From contig NC_092872.1 of the NCBI RefSeq assembly GCF_028372415.1, positions 516,212,224 through 516,276,223 on the forward strand: a stretch of DNA of 64,000 nucleotides, in the 5' to 3' direction. Below, piece by piece: positions 36,501 to 39,566 of this stretch; the first letter of the stretch is position 1, and each line of letters opens with the position of its first letter. The notes under the pieces were generated by a model, which saw only the letters and a list, made by a program, of their open reading frames with translations, was not told the origin of the DNA and did not search any database. Made by a program: the position numbers and the translations under genes. Source of the stretch: Notamacropus eugenii (Eukaryota > Chordata > Mammalia > Diprotodontia > Macropodidae).

Positions 36501-37405
36501 GAATAATTGCCCTCAAAAACCTTCACTGAAATGAATTCCTAGACTGACCTGAACTCCAAGTTACAGAGGCCCTGTGTATGTTTTTAAATCGATTTTATTT
36601 TTTAAAAAGTTTCTTTTGTTCACTTAGGGAATGGAAAGTATTGATCAGATTGCAAGTTTATGTCAGTCTGACTTGGAAGATGTGAGGACGGCAGCCCGGG
36701 AGACAATACTATCATTTGGTAAAACTAAGTTACTAACTAGATGTTTTTCGAGGCTTAAAGCTTTGCCATCCTGGTTAAGGGTACTGAGCTCTTGGGGAAA
36801 AAGTAAAAGGTGTAGCCTGAACCTATTTGCCTGTTTCAACTGCTGAATGCCACCAACAAGTTTCTTAAATTGATTGCTTAAAAACATCAACTAGGTAACG
36901 GGATAACTGTGGTAGTTGCAGCGAACTATTATTAATATTTTTTACTAAGGGAACTGTTGTGAAGAACAGCTTTGAGAATAAGAAATACGTTTTATTCTCA
37001 CTTTAAAAATGAATTTATTATCCTTCATCAGTCATATGAGAATAAGGACTCAAAGGGACCTTAATCTCAGTCCTATGTGTGTGGTGCTGAGACTTTAGGA
37101 CCCTTAATTTATTTAAAAATGTCAGGCAAGGGCTGCAGACACATGTATTCTCCAAACACCAACCTATGCTGTTTTTACAAATGAATCCGGAGTTTTGTCC
37201 CTACTATGAACATGTTTTGGGGGGAGGGAGGGAGAGGAGGTGTGGAAAAAAAAGACAAAATTGGGGAGGGGAACACTGATGTTTCTATCATCTTATATAT
37301 ACAGGTGAAAAAGGACGTTTGGCTTTTGAGAAGATGGATAAAATTTGCTCTGAAGTCAGAGAAATCTTATGCCAGGAGGCGGATATTGAAATTACAGTAT
37401 TTTAA
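1316..37405 (+). CDS. RIPOR3: RIPOR3 (FAM65C), partial gene, 18 coding exons to the stop codon
   Basis: RHO family-interacting cell polarization regulator 3. The relatives RIPOR1 and RIPOR2 bind and restrain RhoA-type GTPases; RIPOR3 itself is poorly studied. The 18 exons (1316-1339, 1511-1564, 3136-3285, 5162-5225, 6025-6068, 7138-7263, 8463-8608, 16673-16799, 18834-19448, 21359-21495, 23182-23296, 24103-24238, 25861-26022, 31590-31748, 32475-32677, 34686-34769, 36628-36718, 37305-37405) join to 2538 bases, exactly 845 residues plus TAA, with every junction in phase and GT..AG. In order the protein shows a helical N-terminal RIPOR domain (local residues 1-98), a beta-rich module with [11 protein letters not shown] and [16 protein letters not shown] (98-210), an acidic Ser/Pro-rich linker (246-450) and a C-terminal helical-repeat region (about 500-845). 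The human protein is about 946 residues, so roughly 100 N-terminal residues lie before the window. RIPOR1/2 are excluded because PTPN1 is the neighbour. Confidence 0.95.
1397..1428 (+). repeat. (GT)16 microsatellite
   Basis: Perfect run between the microexon at 1316-1339 and the exon at 1511-1564. Confidence 0.97.
1511..1564 (+). CDS. RIPOR3: RIPOR3 coding exon 2 of window
   Basis: Eighteen codons, including [14 protein letters not shown], a basic helical segment of the RIPOR N-terminal domain. Acceptor TTGAAAG, donor GTGAGG, phase 0 at both ends. Confidence 0.92.
2202..2290 (+). repeat. Long (TG)n microsatellite
   Basis: About 90 bases of TG with a few TA interruptions at its 3' end. Open frames across it are artefacts. 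Confidence 0.97.
2470..3135. other. Intronic sequence, little recognisable
   Basis: A MIR-like core on one side (about 2600-2670, GATAAAGAAACTGAGACTTA), an AT run near 2760-2790, and a CT-rich tract at 2865-2935. Nothing coding. Confidence 0.4.
3136..3285 (+). CDS. RIPOR3: RIPOR3 coding exon 3 of window
   Basis: Fifty codons starting [19 protein letters not shown] and ending NLQECTE. Acceptor CCTTCCAG, donor GTAGGG. The [11 protein letters not shown] core is a RIPOR family hallmark. The donor is followed after ten bases by a GA repeat. Confidence 0.95.
3296..3325 (+). repeat. (GA)15 microsatellite next to a splice donor
   Basis: Starts ten bases after the donor GT of the exon ending at 3285. 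Confidence 0.95.
3700..4130 (-). repeat. Marsupial-type L1 fragment
   Basis: Contains, in antisense, TCCTTTGGAATTGTCTTGAT, GTACAATGTTCTCCTGGTTC and TATCAGTTCATAGAAGTTTT, a series known from marsupial L1 3' regions. The 4130-4250 stretch beyond it is AT- and TG-rich. Confidence 0.6.
4545..4805 (+). repeat. CORE-SINE, near full length
   Basis: tRNA-like head (AGCACAATGGATAG..GGCCTGG, B box GTTCAAATCC), then CTGTGTGACTCTGGGCAAGT, CTGTAAAATAAAAATGAT and a TAGTAGGCACCATATAAATG end. 4810-5161 holds no clear feature. Confidence 0.75.
5162..5225 (+). CDS. RIPOR3: RIPOR3 coding exon 4 of window
   Basis: Encodes [20 protein letters not shown] plus a lysine and the first base of a glycine codon. Acceptor TTTGCAG, donor GTAATG. 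It is the link into the beta-rich module. Confidence 0.94.
5226..6024. other. RIPOR3 intron, mostly unique
   Basis: Only a short SINE-like piece at about 5505-5585 (GCACAGTGGAGAGTCCATAC, AGCAAGTCACTCATTTCC) and a MIR-like core near 5895-5940 (TAGATGAGGGAACTGAGGCC). Confidence 0.45.
6025..6068 (+). CDS. RIPOR3: RIPOR3 coding exon 5 of window
   Basis: 44 bases completing [15 protein letters not shown]. Acceptor CTTGCAG, donor GTAGGT. The phase matches both neighbours. Confidence 0.93.
6285..6690 (-). repeat. CR1/L3 LINE fragment
   Basis: Reads, in antisense, GAGGCCATCTAGTCTAACTG and then TCTACAACTTCTACTCACC, ACTGCCCTTCAAGTACTTGA and GTTCCCTCAAGTCTCCTTTT, the usual order of the mammal CR1/L3 3' region. 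Confidence 0.6.
6745..7045 (-). repeat. Marsupial L1 3' fragment
   Basis: Shares a T-rich start, a GGAAAAACAAAACTCTGTAAC-like block and a CCCATTG..CATGTC block with 25015-25200, followed by GTTGCTGTTATATACACTG..TTCTTCTGGTTTT, the L1 order also seen at 3700-4130. Confidence 0.5.
7138..7263 (+). CDS. RIPOR3: RIPOR3 coding exon 6 of window
   Basis: Forty-two codons, [20 protein letters not shown] through [12 protein letters not shown]. Acceptor ACTCTCAG after a long TC tract, donor GTAAGA. It includes SQTWDEEE, strongly conserved in the family, within the C2-like beta region. Confidence 0.96.
7560..7680 (+). repeat. MIR SINE fragment
   Basis: CACTTAATCTCTCTGGGTTA, TTTTCTCATCTGTGAAATGA and CCTCTTCTAGG are the MIR 3' half. 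A short antisense SINE scrap (TAATAATAATAATAAATTGC) follows at about 7800-7870. Confidence 0.6.
7960..8290 (+). repeat. L2 LINE 3' end fragment
   Basis: TCACCTCCTCCAGAAAGCCT, CTCCTTTGCACCTCCCACAT and the decayed AAATTGATGCTTA end give the L2 3' order. Confidence 0.6.
8463..8608 (+). CDS. RIPOR3: RIPOR3 coding exon 7 of window
   Basis: Encodes [20 protein letters not shown], then [20 protein letters not shown] and KLQLEVTW, plus two bases of an Asn codon. Acceptor CCTACAG, donor GTGAGT. The next coding exon is 8 kb away. Confidence 0.96.
8715..9135 (+). other. Possible alternative RIPOR3 terminal exon
   Basis: TCTGTCCACAG at 8704-8714 is an acceptor-like site 106 bases after the exon ending at 8608. 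Spliced there, the frame runs K-M-D-S-L-N and stops. The sequence up to AATAAA at 9112-9117 is free of recognised repeats. Only inference. Confidence 0.25.
9136..9599. other. Intron sequence with nothing recognised
   Basis: One T run at about 9250-9263; no repeat or coding match seen. Confidence 0.3.
9600..10080 (+). repeat. CR1/L3 LINE fragment
   Basis: Contains TACCACATTTTAGAAGAGTC, GATAAACTGGAGCTTATCC, ATACTTGAAAGGCAGGTG and CTCTTTAGGCAGAGGGTAGA then TAGGTTGGACTAGATGCCCA. This is the order of the CR1/L3 3' region, also seen at 17640 and 31085. Confidence 0.65.
10235..10530 (+). repeat. CORE-SINE
   Basis: GTTGGACTTTGAGTTGCAAT, GAATTCAAATCCTGTCTC, then CAGTTTCCCCATCTGTAAAA and TAGGGTTGTTGTCAGGATCA. 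Split by about 70 foreign bases after position 10320. Confidence 0.65.
10618..10960 (+). repeat. CORE-SINE followed by a MIR core
   Basis: CCTGGGCAAGTCAATCTGTC, TTTCCTCATCTGTAAAATGG and AAAGCACTTTGCAAACCTTG (to about 10835), then TTTCATCTCACAGATGAGGG at 10840-10960. Confidence 0.65.
10961..11357. other. Intron sequence with nothing recognised
   Basis: Fairly GC-rich, no clear repeat or frame. It includes a TGTGGCTGTGGCCTTAGTCT stretch of unknown nature. Confidence 0.3.
11358..11600 (+). repeat. tRNA-headed CORE-SINE with marsupial tail
   Basis: AGGTGGCAAAATGGAGAGAG head, GAATTCAAATCCACCTTCAG B-box area, and a GGAGAAGGAAATGGCAAACC..CTTTGCCAAGAAAAGCCC tail, a very common marsupial SINE ending. 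Confidence 0.75.
11601..12584. other. AT-rich and unique intron sequence
   Basis: AT-rich with ATATA and TGTATG runs to about 11870; then no clear repeat. The 12250-12480 part looks unique and moderately complex, with no known match that I can name. Confidence 0.35.
12585..12930 (+). repeat. SINE and MIR fragments
   Basis: A SINE piece at about 12585-12720 (TGACCTTGGAGTGAGGAATA, GGGTTCGAGCTCTG) and a MIR core at about 12815-12925 (AGAGCTAGAAGGGACCTTAA, CATTTTACAGAAGAGCAAAC). Confidence 0.5.
13195..13510 (+). repeat. L2 LINE 3' end
   Basis: TTCACTGACCCAGAGTACTC, AATTCCCAGCTTCCCTCAAG and AGCTCCTTGAGGGCAGAGAT then GTCTTTGTTCCACCAGTGCT: the classic L2 ORF end and tail. Confidence 0.75.
13511..14155. 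other. Intron sequence with nothing recognised
   Basis: GC-moderate, with C runs near 13830. No coding frame of note. Confidence 0.3.
14160..14345 (-). repeat. CORE-SINE, antisense
   Basis: GACCCCATTTGGGGATGG, TTTGCCATTTCCTTCTCCAG and GATGAGGAACTGAGGCAAGC then AGTGATTTGCCCAGTGTCAC: reverse of the SINE tail seen at 11460-11560. Confidence 0.75.
14346..15115. other. Intron sequence, mostly unrecognised
   Basis: Only a MIR-like scrap at about 14845-14905 (CAGGTTAAGAAACTTG, TTTTACAGAAGAGAGGACTA). No frame supported. Confidence 0.3.
15117..15257 (-). repeat. MAR1-type marsupial CORE-SINE, antisense
   Basis: GGGTTAAGTGACTTGCCCAG, GGTCACATAGCTAGTAAGTA, TTTGAACTCAGGTCCTCCTG and GCTCTATCCACCGTGCCACC then TAGCTGCC: nearly consensus, so rather young. 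Confidence 0.85.
15490..16165 (-). repeat. Marsupial L1 3' portion, antisense
   Basis: Blocks TAAATACATGTAAAATAATT, TTGTGTTCCCAATTCTCTAC, TTACTTTGCATCAGTTTGTA and CAGTTGATGGGTAGCTACTT follow the L1 3' order. An AT-rich run follows at 16170-16300. Confidence 0.65.
16166..16672. other. AT-rich low-complexity intron, then unique sequence
   Basis: 16170-16300 is nearly pure A/T; 16300-16440 has a SINE-end scrap (CCACTGCACTACTCAGCTAC). Nothing coding before the exon. Confidence 0.5.
16673..16799 (+). CDS. RIPOR3: RIPOR3 coding exon 8 of window
   Basis: 127 bases: the last base of the split Asn codon, then [20 protein letters not shown] and [24 protein letters not shown] sequence ending YYL. Acceptor CTTCCTAG, donor GTGAGT. 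It is Ser/Thr-Pro rich and looks like the start of a regulated, disordered linker. Confidence 0.94.
16800..17094. other. Intron sequence with nothing recognised
   Basis: No repeat or coding frame seen. Confidence 0.3.
17095..17410 (+). repeat. MIR SINE split by a MITE
   Basis: Left part ends GAGACCATCTAGTCC and right part resumes AACATCACCACTTTACAGAC, AAGAAACTGAGACCTGGG, TTGCCCAAGGTCA. Removing 17141-17295 rejoins a normal MIR core. Confidence 0.7.
17141..17287. mobile_element. hAT-like MITE with 8-base duplication
   Basis: 147 bases flanked on both sides by TCTAGTCC (17133-17140 and 17288-17295), an exact 8-base target duplication with a TCTAG core, typical of hAT elements. Ends are roughly inverted (GCCTGCA against its complement). 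Confidence 0.7.
17420..17595 (-). repeat. CORE-SINE, antisense
   Basis: GGGCCAAGTGACTTCTCCGG, AAGTGTCTGAGGCCAGATTT and AGACTCCAGGCCCA after a T-rich run. Confidence 0.65.
17640..17882 (+). repeat. CR1/L3 LINE 3' end
   Basis: TAAGTGGAATGGGCTTCCTC, TTTAAGTGGAAGCTAGATGA and the tail CAGATTCTATGATTC, the CR1 end repeat. Confidence 0.75.
17883..18833. other. Intron sequence, unrecognised
   Basis: No named repeat or coding frame seen over about 950 bases. Composition is ordinary. Confidence 0.3.
18834..19448 (+). CDS. RIPOR3: RIPOR3 coding exon 9 of window, large GC-rich linker exon
   Basis: 205 codons, phase 0 at both ends. It begins SLFQQPQP after GTCCCAG and ends [17 protein letters not shown] at donor GTATGA. 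The ends and the [20 protein letters not shown] stretch match the family, while the middle (Pro, Glu, Gly rich) is poorly conserved and disordered. Two more in-frame AG sites lie at 18845 and 18848, so the start may vary by four or five residues. The exon is much richer in GC and CpG than the rest of the window. Confidence 0.9.
19540..20064. repeat. Decayed L2 (antisense) and unique intron
   Basis: AACACCTACCGCGTACAGGA then CTTATGAAGCTTATAGTCTA at 19560-19680 is an antisense L2 start. The rest to 20064 is purine-rich and unassigned. Confidence 0.45.
20065..20325 (-). repeat. CORE-SINE, antisense
   Basis: TAGGTGCTATTATTATCCTC, AGCTGAGGAAACTGGGGCAG, TTAAGTGACTTGCTCAAGTT and TTCACTGTGCCACCTAGCTG. 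Confidence 0.8.
20395..20690 (+). repeat. MIR SINE then an L2 scrap
   Basis: GGCTTGGGCAAGTCATTTTA, TTTCATTGTCTGAAAAATGG and GGGTTATTATCAGGATTAAA are MIR. Then AGTGTGTCAAGCACTGTGCT..GGAGATACAAAAGGAGGC is an antisense L2 piece from about 20570. Confidence 0.65.
20920..21090 (+). repeat. MIR/CORE-SINE
   Basis: TGGTTTGAATCCTGGCCCTG, TTAGCTGTGTGATCATGGGC and CTCATCTATAAAATAGAGAT. Confidence 0.7.
21359..21495 (+). CDS. RIPOR3: RIPOR3 coding exon 10 of window
   Basis: Encodes a segment with [20 protein letters not shown] then ELSLFGSG. Acceptor CTGATAG, donor GTGAGT, ending after two bases of a codon. The ESF-FLNADF-DELSLF pattern is typical of RIPOR proteins. Confidence 0.94.
21600..21800 (+). 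repeat. RTE-linked SINE, second family, copy 1
   Basis: Near match to 30840-31050: GGAGATAAAGTTGTTGAGGT, GCAAACCACTTCT and ACCTTTAAGGTCCTTACT all recur in order. Confidence 0.7.
22205..22560 (-). repeat. Marsupial L1 fragment, antisense
   Basis: T-rich start, C-rich TCCCTCCCTCCCCACG block, then ACTTTCCTATTGAGTATATT, AGTCATGCTATGTAGTCAGA and ACATGATCTGCTACATTATG, a well-known marsupial L1 series. Little decay, so fairly young. Confidence 0.65.
22618..22828 (-). repeat. RTE-linked marsupial SINE, copy 2, antisense
   Basis: Reverse complement of the element at 1000-1190: CCACTGGACCCAGAGGACTC, CTTTGCACAGCCCTGCCTCA and GATGTCATGGTCC match it. Confidence 0.8.
22880..22990 (+). repeat. (TC)n-rich tract
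   Basis: TC repeats with CG and CCC interruptions; frames across it are artefacts. A short L2 tail (TAGTAGGCACATGGTAAATG) follows at about 23020-23070. Confidence 0.9.
23182..23296 (+). CDS. RIPOR3: RIPOR3 coding exon 11 of window
   Basis: Completes an Asn codon, then reads into [20 protein letters not shown] and [10 protein letters not shown]. Acceptor AATTCAG, donor GTAAAG. Start of the C-terminal helical region. Confidence 0.94.
23690..23946 (+). repeat. CORE-SINE ending in (TTA)n
   Basis: GTGGCTAGAGCACTGGAGCT, GAGTTCAAATCCTGTCC, CCTTATCTGTAAAATGGGGT, then AGGCACTTTACAAACCTTAA and a TTATTATTA tail. Confidence 0.8.
24103..24238 (+). CDS. RIPOR3: RIPOR3 coding exon 12 of window
   Basis: Encodes [20 protein letters not shown], then [20 protein letters not shown] and TSADE plus one base. 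Acceptor TTTTCTAG, donor GTATGT. Amphipathic helices. Confidence 0.94.
24239..24674. other. Intron sequence, unrecognised
   Basis: Only MIR-like scraps (about 24400-24530, TGTGTGACCTCAAGTTTTGA, TCTAAGGTCTCATGG). Confidence 0.35.
24675..24870. mobile_element. hAT-like MITE, 3' truncated
   Basis: Starts CAGTGGTGCCAAACTCAAAT and shares AACCACATGTTAACTTTACG-like, ATTGTATTTTTATTTATTTT and CCATTACATTTTAATCTG blocks with the complete copy at 28781-29045. Confidence 0.65.
24925..25200 (-). repeat. AT-rich run and L1 3' fragment
   Basis: 24925-25015 is nearly pure A/T; 25015-25200 shares its layout with 6745-6910 (CTCTGTTAACAAATATGTAG, CCATTGTCCATGTCCAAA). Confidence 0.5.
25201..25860. other. Intron with one MIR relic
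   Basis: MIR-like piece at about 25330-25510 (GTGCTTTTGGATTTACAAAT, CTAAGGTCATTCAG). The rest is unassigned. Confidence 0.4.
25861..26022 (+). CDS. RIPOR3: RIPOR3 coding exon 13 of window
   Basis: Completes a Leu codon, then reads [20 protein letters not shown] through [13 protein letters not shown] plus one base. Acceptor GGTTTTTCAG, donor GTAGAT. It holds a basic KKKKR patch. Confidence 0.94.
26045..29450 (-). repeat. Long L2 LINE relic, antisense
   Basis: From the 3' end (TAAGCACTTACCGTGGCTAA, CTGCCCTCAAGGAGCTTGCA) inward to TTAGGAGGCTGCTGTAATAA, GGGGGACACCTCCAGTTCAT, AGAGATCATTGGTAACGTTG and GTGGAGGCACCTATTGCAGA. This is the reverse complement of the L2 reverse-transcriptase region; it fills most of a RIPOR3 intron, holds a MITE at 28781, and has no intact frame. 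Confidence 0.65.
28781..29045. mobile_element. hAT-like MITE with exact 8-base duplication
   Basis: 265 bases between CCCTAGAA (28773-28780) and CCCTAGAA (29046-29053). Ends TAGTGGTTCAAAC and GTTTGACACCTCTG are inverted repeats. It shares its body with 24675-24870. Confidence 0.85.
29647..29743 (+). mobile_element. Short SINE with exact 16-base duplication and poly(A)
   Basis: Body with B box GAGTTCAAATTCAGC, CTGTGTGACTCTGGGCAAGT and a 13-A tail, flanked by TAATCTAGGCAGAGTA at 29631-29646 and 29744-29759. Confidence 0.85.
29820..30005 (-). repeat. MIR relic
   Basis: GTTTTCAAAGTGCTTATATT, ACATAGCTAGTAAATGGCAG, ACTGGACTTGAACTC. Confidence 0.55.
30270..30700 (-). repeat. L2 LINE 3' part, antisense
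   Basis: TTAAGCACCTACTATGTGCC, GTGCTCAGCATTGGGGATAC, CCCTGAAGGAGGCAACAAGC and GGGCATTCCAGAGGGCTG: L2 tail and the end of its frame, reversed. Confidence 0.75.
30810..31050 (+). repeat. RTE-linked SINE, second family, copy 2
   Basis: Head GTCCTTTGTTCTTGAAGAGG then GGAGATAAAGTTGTTGAGGT, CATTCAGTGTGTGGCAAACC and ACCTTTAAGGTCCTTACTCA. Longer than the copy at 21600. Confidence 0.75.
31085..31290 (+). repeat. CR1/L3 LINE 3' end
   Basis: TTTTCAATAGAGGCTAGATG, CAGAGTGGTCATAGAAAGAA and the tail GGAATTCTATGATTCC. Confidence 0.75.
31590..31748 (+). CDS. RIPOR3: RIPOR3 coding exon 14 of window
   Basis: Encodes [20 protein letters not shown], then [20 protein letters not shown] and [13 protein letters not shown]. 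Donor GTACTA. The acceptor TTGGGCAAG has a purine-rich run just before the AG; it was chosen because it keeps the frame and the CHRLLEQV homology. Confidence 0.9.
31749..32474. other. Intron, mostly unrecognised
   Basis: A MIR scrap near 32020-32110 (AGGAGATAAATTCAGAGTAT, TTTGAACCTGTGTTTCC). Nothing else seen. Confidence 0.35.
32475..32677 (+). CDS. RIPOR3: RIPOR3 coding exon 15 of window
   Basis: Completes a Val codon and encodes [20 protein letters not shown], then [20 protein letters not shown] through NRSFREK. Acceptor CTGTCCTCAG, donor GTATTT. Part of the ARM/HEAT-like tail. Confidence 0.95.
32678..33460. other. Intron, mostly unrecognised
   Basis: A MIR scrap at about 32765-32850 (AGATGGGACCTTTAGTCTAA) and an L2-tail scrap at about 33345-33410 (TATTAAGTGCCAACTACATG). 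Nothing coding. Confidence 0.35.
33464..33595. repeat. Compound (TG)(TA)(CA) microsatellite
   Basis: Alternating purine-pyrimidine run: TGTATATA, ACATACATACATA, (TG)n, a 40-base (TA)n, (CA)n, then TATATA. Near mirror symmetry around the TA core. Frames across it are artefacts. Confidence 0.95.
33596..34685. other. Intron, part L2-like, mostly unrecognised
   Basis: 33660-33860 (TTGAATTAGGCCTTGAAGGT, TGGAAGGTCTTGAATGCTAG) resembles antisense L2 5' of its tail. The rest up to the exon is unassigned. Confidence 0.35.
34686..34769 (+). CDS. RIPOR3: RIPOR3 coding exon 16 of window
   Basis: Twenty-eight codons, [20 protein letters not shown] then CLALKYLK; phase 0. Acceptor is a T-rich tract ending TTTAG, donor GTAAGT. 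One helical repeat. Confidence 0.95.
34900..35515 (+). repeat. L2 3' end split by a SINE
   Basis: GAATTCCTTCAGAGTTCAGC, CATTCCTGACTTGGTTCTTA up to about 35155, then AGCTTCTCCAGGGCAAGGAC, ACCTGGCACACAGATGTTTA from about 35420. The SINE sits between. Confidence 0.75.
35160..35365 (+). repeat. CORE-SINE inserted in L2
   Basis: GCATCTAGGTGGCACAATGG head, TTTAAATCCAGCCTCAGACA, TTATTGTAAGGATAAAATGA and AAAGCATTGAACAAAAC. Confidence 0.85.
35516..36627. other. Intron with one MIR relic
   Basis: Antisense MIR/CORE-SINE at about 36100-36250 (TTATATAACGCTTACTATGT, AAGTGCTTTACAAAGGTC). The rest is unassigned. Confidence 0.4.
36628..36718 (+). CDS. RIPOR3: RIPOR3 coding exon 17 of window
   Basis: Encodes [20 protein letters not shown] and [10 protein letters not shown] plus the first base of a Gly codon. 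Acceptor TTCACTTAG, donor GTAAAA. Confidence 0.95.
36719..37304. other. Last RIPOR3 intron, nothing recognised
   Basis: No repeat seen apart from a short G/A-rich run near 37215-37250. Confidence 0.35.
37305..37405 (+). CDS. RIPOR3: RIPOR3 last coding exon, with stop codon
   Basis: Completes Gly, then [20 protein letters not shown] and [12 protein letters not shown], then TAA. Acceptor TATATACAG. The DIEITVF-type ending matches the known RIPOR3 C-terminus. Confidence 0.95.
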
Positions 37406-38510
37406 ATAGCCCCATAGGCTGAGCCCAGATTCTGAATCTGTTCTTCCACTGCCCTGTCACGTGAAGATTGTGTATTGGCACTGGTGGGCAGTTGGCATCT
37501 GGTTGTTGCAGCATAAACTCATTAGAGGAAGAGTCTGGGAATGTACATTTCTGCTTCTTAGAGGAATATGGCCTGTGACAAACAAAAACTAAAGCCCAAG
37601 AGATTACATTTTGACCAGGAATAGAGAAAATCAATGGACAGATATGGTCCTTTGGTAATGATCCTGAATGACCTTTCCCAGAATCTCTCTTGGCTTGATA
37701 CTGCAAAGGGTGCCTCTGACCCAGCTACAGCAAAGCCAAAGTCCCAAACTCCAAAACCAGAAGGGGAGTACGGTAAAAACTAAGACAATGGTGAATCATT
37801 AGGTGCTGAGCTTAAAGTCTTTCAAGTCTAATTTACTACCAAAGGAGGAAGAACATAGTCCAGGGAGGAGGTAGTCAACCTGACCCCTTGATAAGCAAAG
37901 GGGTGGGGAAGAATGGGGTGTCTCGTTAAAATTGATAGGGTAGAAACTGCTGTCTTGACAGAGCAATCTAAGACTGAAAAACAGAAAATCATTTCCAAAT
38001 ACGTTTGATTGCTTTCTTTCATGCTGAAGTACCTTGACTGCAATAGGTATACAGATTATTTATAAAGCATCTTTTTACCATATTCAGTTATATCATTAAA
38101 GATACAAGGTTAAAAGGAAGGAAATGTAATCACCTAGGGAAACTCTTGAGCATACACTTTCAGCAGGGGTTAGCCAGGCTGTTAGTTGAATTCGTTTTGA
38201 ACTCACAAGGTTGGTTGTCTTTAAAGAGATAGCATAGGTGTCTTGAAGAAAGACAAAGATAGAAAACTTTTCCTACTGAAAAAAGCCTCCCAAACTCAAA
38301 AAGATATGACGATTAAGATATGATGCCTGTGACTAATGGGTATTGATAAATGTTACCTAGAAACAGTAGCCCTTGGAAAGCTCCATAACAGAAGCATTAG
38401 GAAACCTCAGTTAATCTCACTGTATATACTTTGTGATTTTATTTTCATTGGATATTTATTTTTGTGACTTTACATTTTCAATTCTGTAAAGTTTTAATTA
38501 AAAAAAAAAA
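37406..38510 (+). other. RIPOR3: RIPOR3 3' untranslated region (end estimated)
   Basis: Repeat-poor sequence after the stop. ATTAAA at 38095-38100 and ATTAAA at 38497-38502 are the candidate poly(A) signals; the second runs into an 11-A tract and is followed by a GT-rich stretch. The 3' end is a guess between these two. Confidence 0.5.
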
Positions 38511-39534
38511 TCTCAAAGTGGTTATGCAATTAATTTTGTCCTGGAGCACAGCAGAGAAACACTAACTGTATCTCAATGGGGGAAGAAAATAATCAAACTG
38601 GCTTAGCAAGCCCTCTGCTCCATCAACTGAATACATGTTTGTGTATCCATTTTCATATTACACAAGGCCAAATGTCAGAGCTAGAAGGAAGTTTGAGCCT
38701 TGGTTCAAAGTCTTCATTTTGCAGATAAGGGAAAGGATTTGCCCTTTCCTTTCAAGGCAACAACAGAACTTGAGCTTTACTTGTTGTTTCAAGTAGGCCT
38801 TTAGCAAATGGCATACAGTGAAAAGGTACATATATATGCATTATTATTTATTGCTATAACGTATGGCAAGAGCACTGGATTTTAGAGTCAGAAAGTTGAT
38901 GTTTGGGTCAGGCTCTGATACTACTTGTTTTCAAAACTTTAGGCAAGTCACTTAACTGTTTTGGGCATCAAGTCTCCTTGAGAGATGGGGAGACCAGGTT
39001 ATGCCTAGCACTTAGCACACATAGTAGGCACTTAATATGTTTATTAAATGAATGAATGAAATGAAGTATTTCAAAGGTTCTTGCTGCCTTCACCTCATCT
39101 ATAAGATGAAGCCAAAAACATTCCCATCCAGCAGTTCTTTAAAAAGTTGAGAGAACAACTGAATTCGCCTTAGCATATGCAGATAGCCTGTAAAGAGACG
39201 AGACTTTCAGTAACCATAGCTGTGCTTAAAGAGGAGAATGTGCTTTACTTCAACAGAGAAGATCAACAAGGTGCGGTCCCTTCAACAAAGAAATGTGAAG
39301 CAGCCCAAATGCATATTCTTTAAAAAAAAGTTTTATTGTTGCAACTAAAATGAGAACCCATCATTTATTTGCATGGGAAGTTGTAAAACTGTACAATTTT
39401 ACTTAAACCTGTGAGGTCATTGTAGAATCTTGCACACACTCACCACTCCCGCCCTCCCTCCCCCCAAACACACACGCATGCACACAGAGGCAGAGAGATA
39501 CATTAAAATGTATTATACCAAAACATTTTGCTTT
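38511..39534. other. Gap between the convergent 3' ends
   Basis: About 1 kb with no gene. It holds MIR fragments (about 38675-38775 and 38865-38965), an L2 tail end (about 39005-39060, ending in AATGAATGAA) and a C/A-rich run at 39435-39485. Confidence 0.6.
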
Positions 39535-39566
39535 TTTATTTTTATTTTTGTAAAAATGGTATTATT
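39535..39566 (-). terminator. PTPN1 poly(A) signal cluster
   Basis: On the - strand: AATAAT at 39566-39561, then AATAAA at 39546-39541 and 39540-39535. Cleavage is expected roughly 10-30 bases further on, so the gene probably ends near 39.51-39.55 kb. Confidence 0.55.

Noticed and set aside
38511..39534. MicroRNA known near this spot in human (MIR645)
   Set aside because: I know it as primate-specific, and I saw no matching hairpin here.
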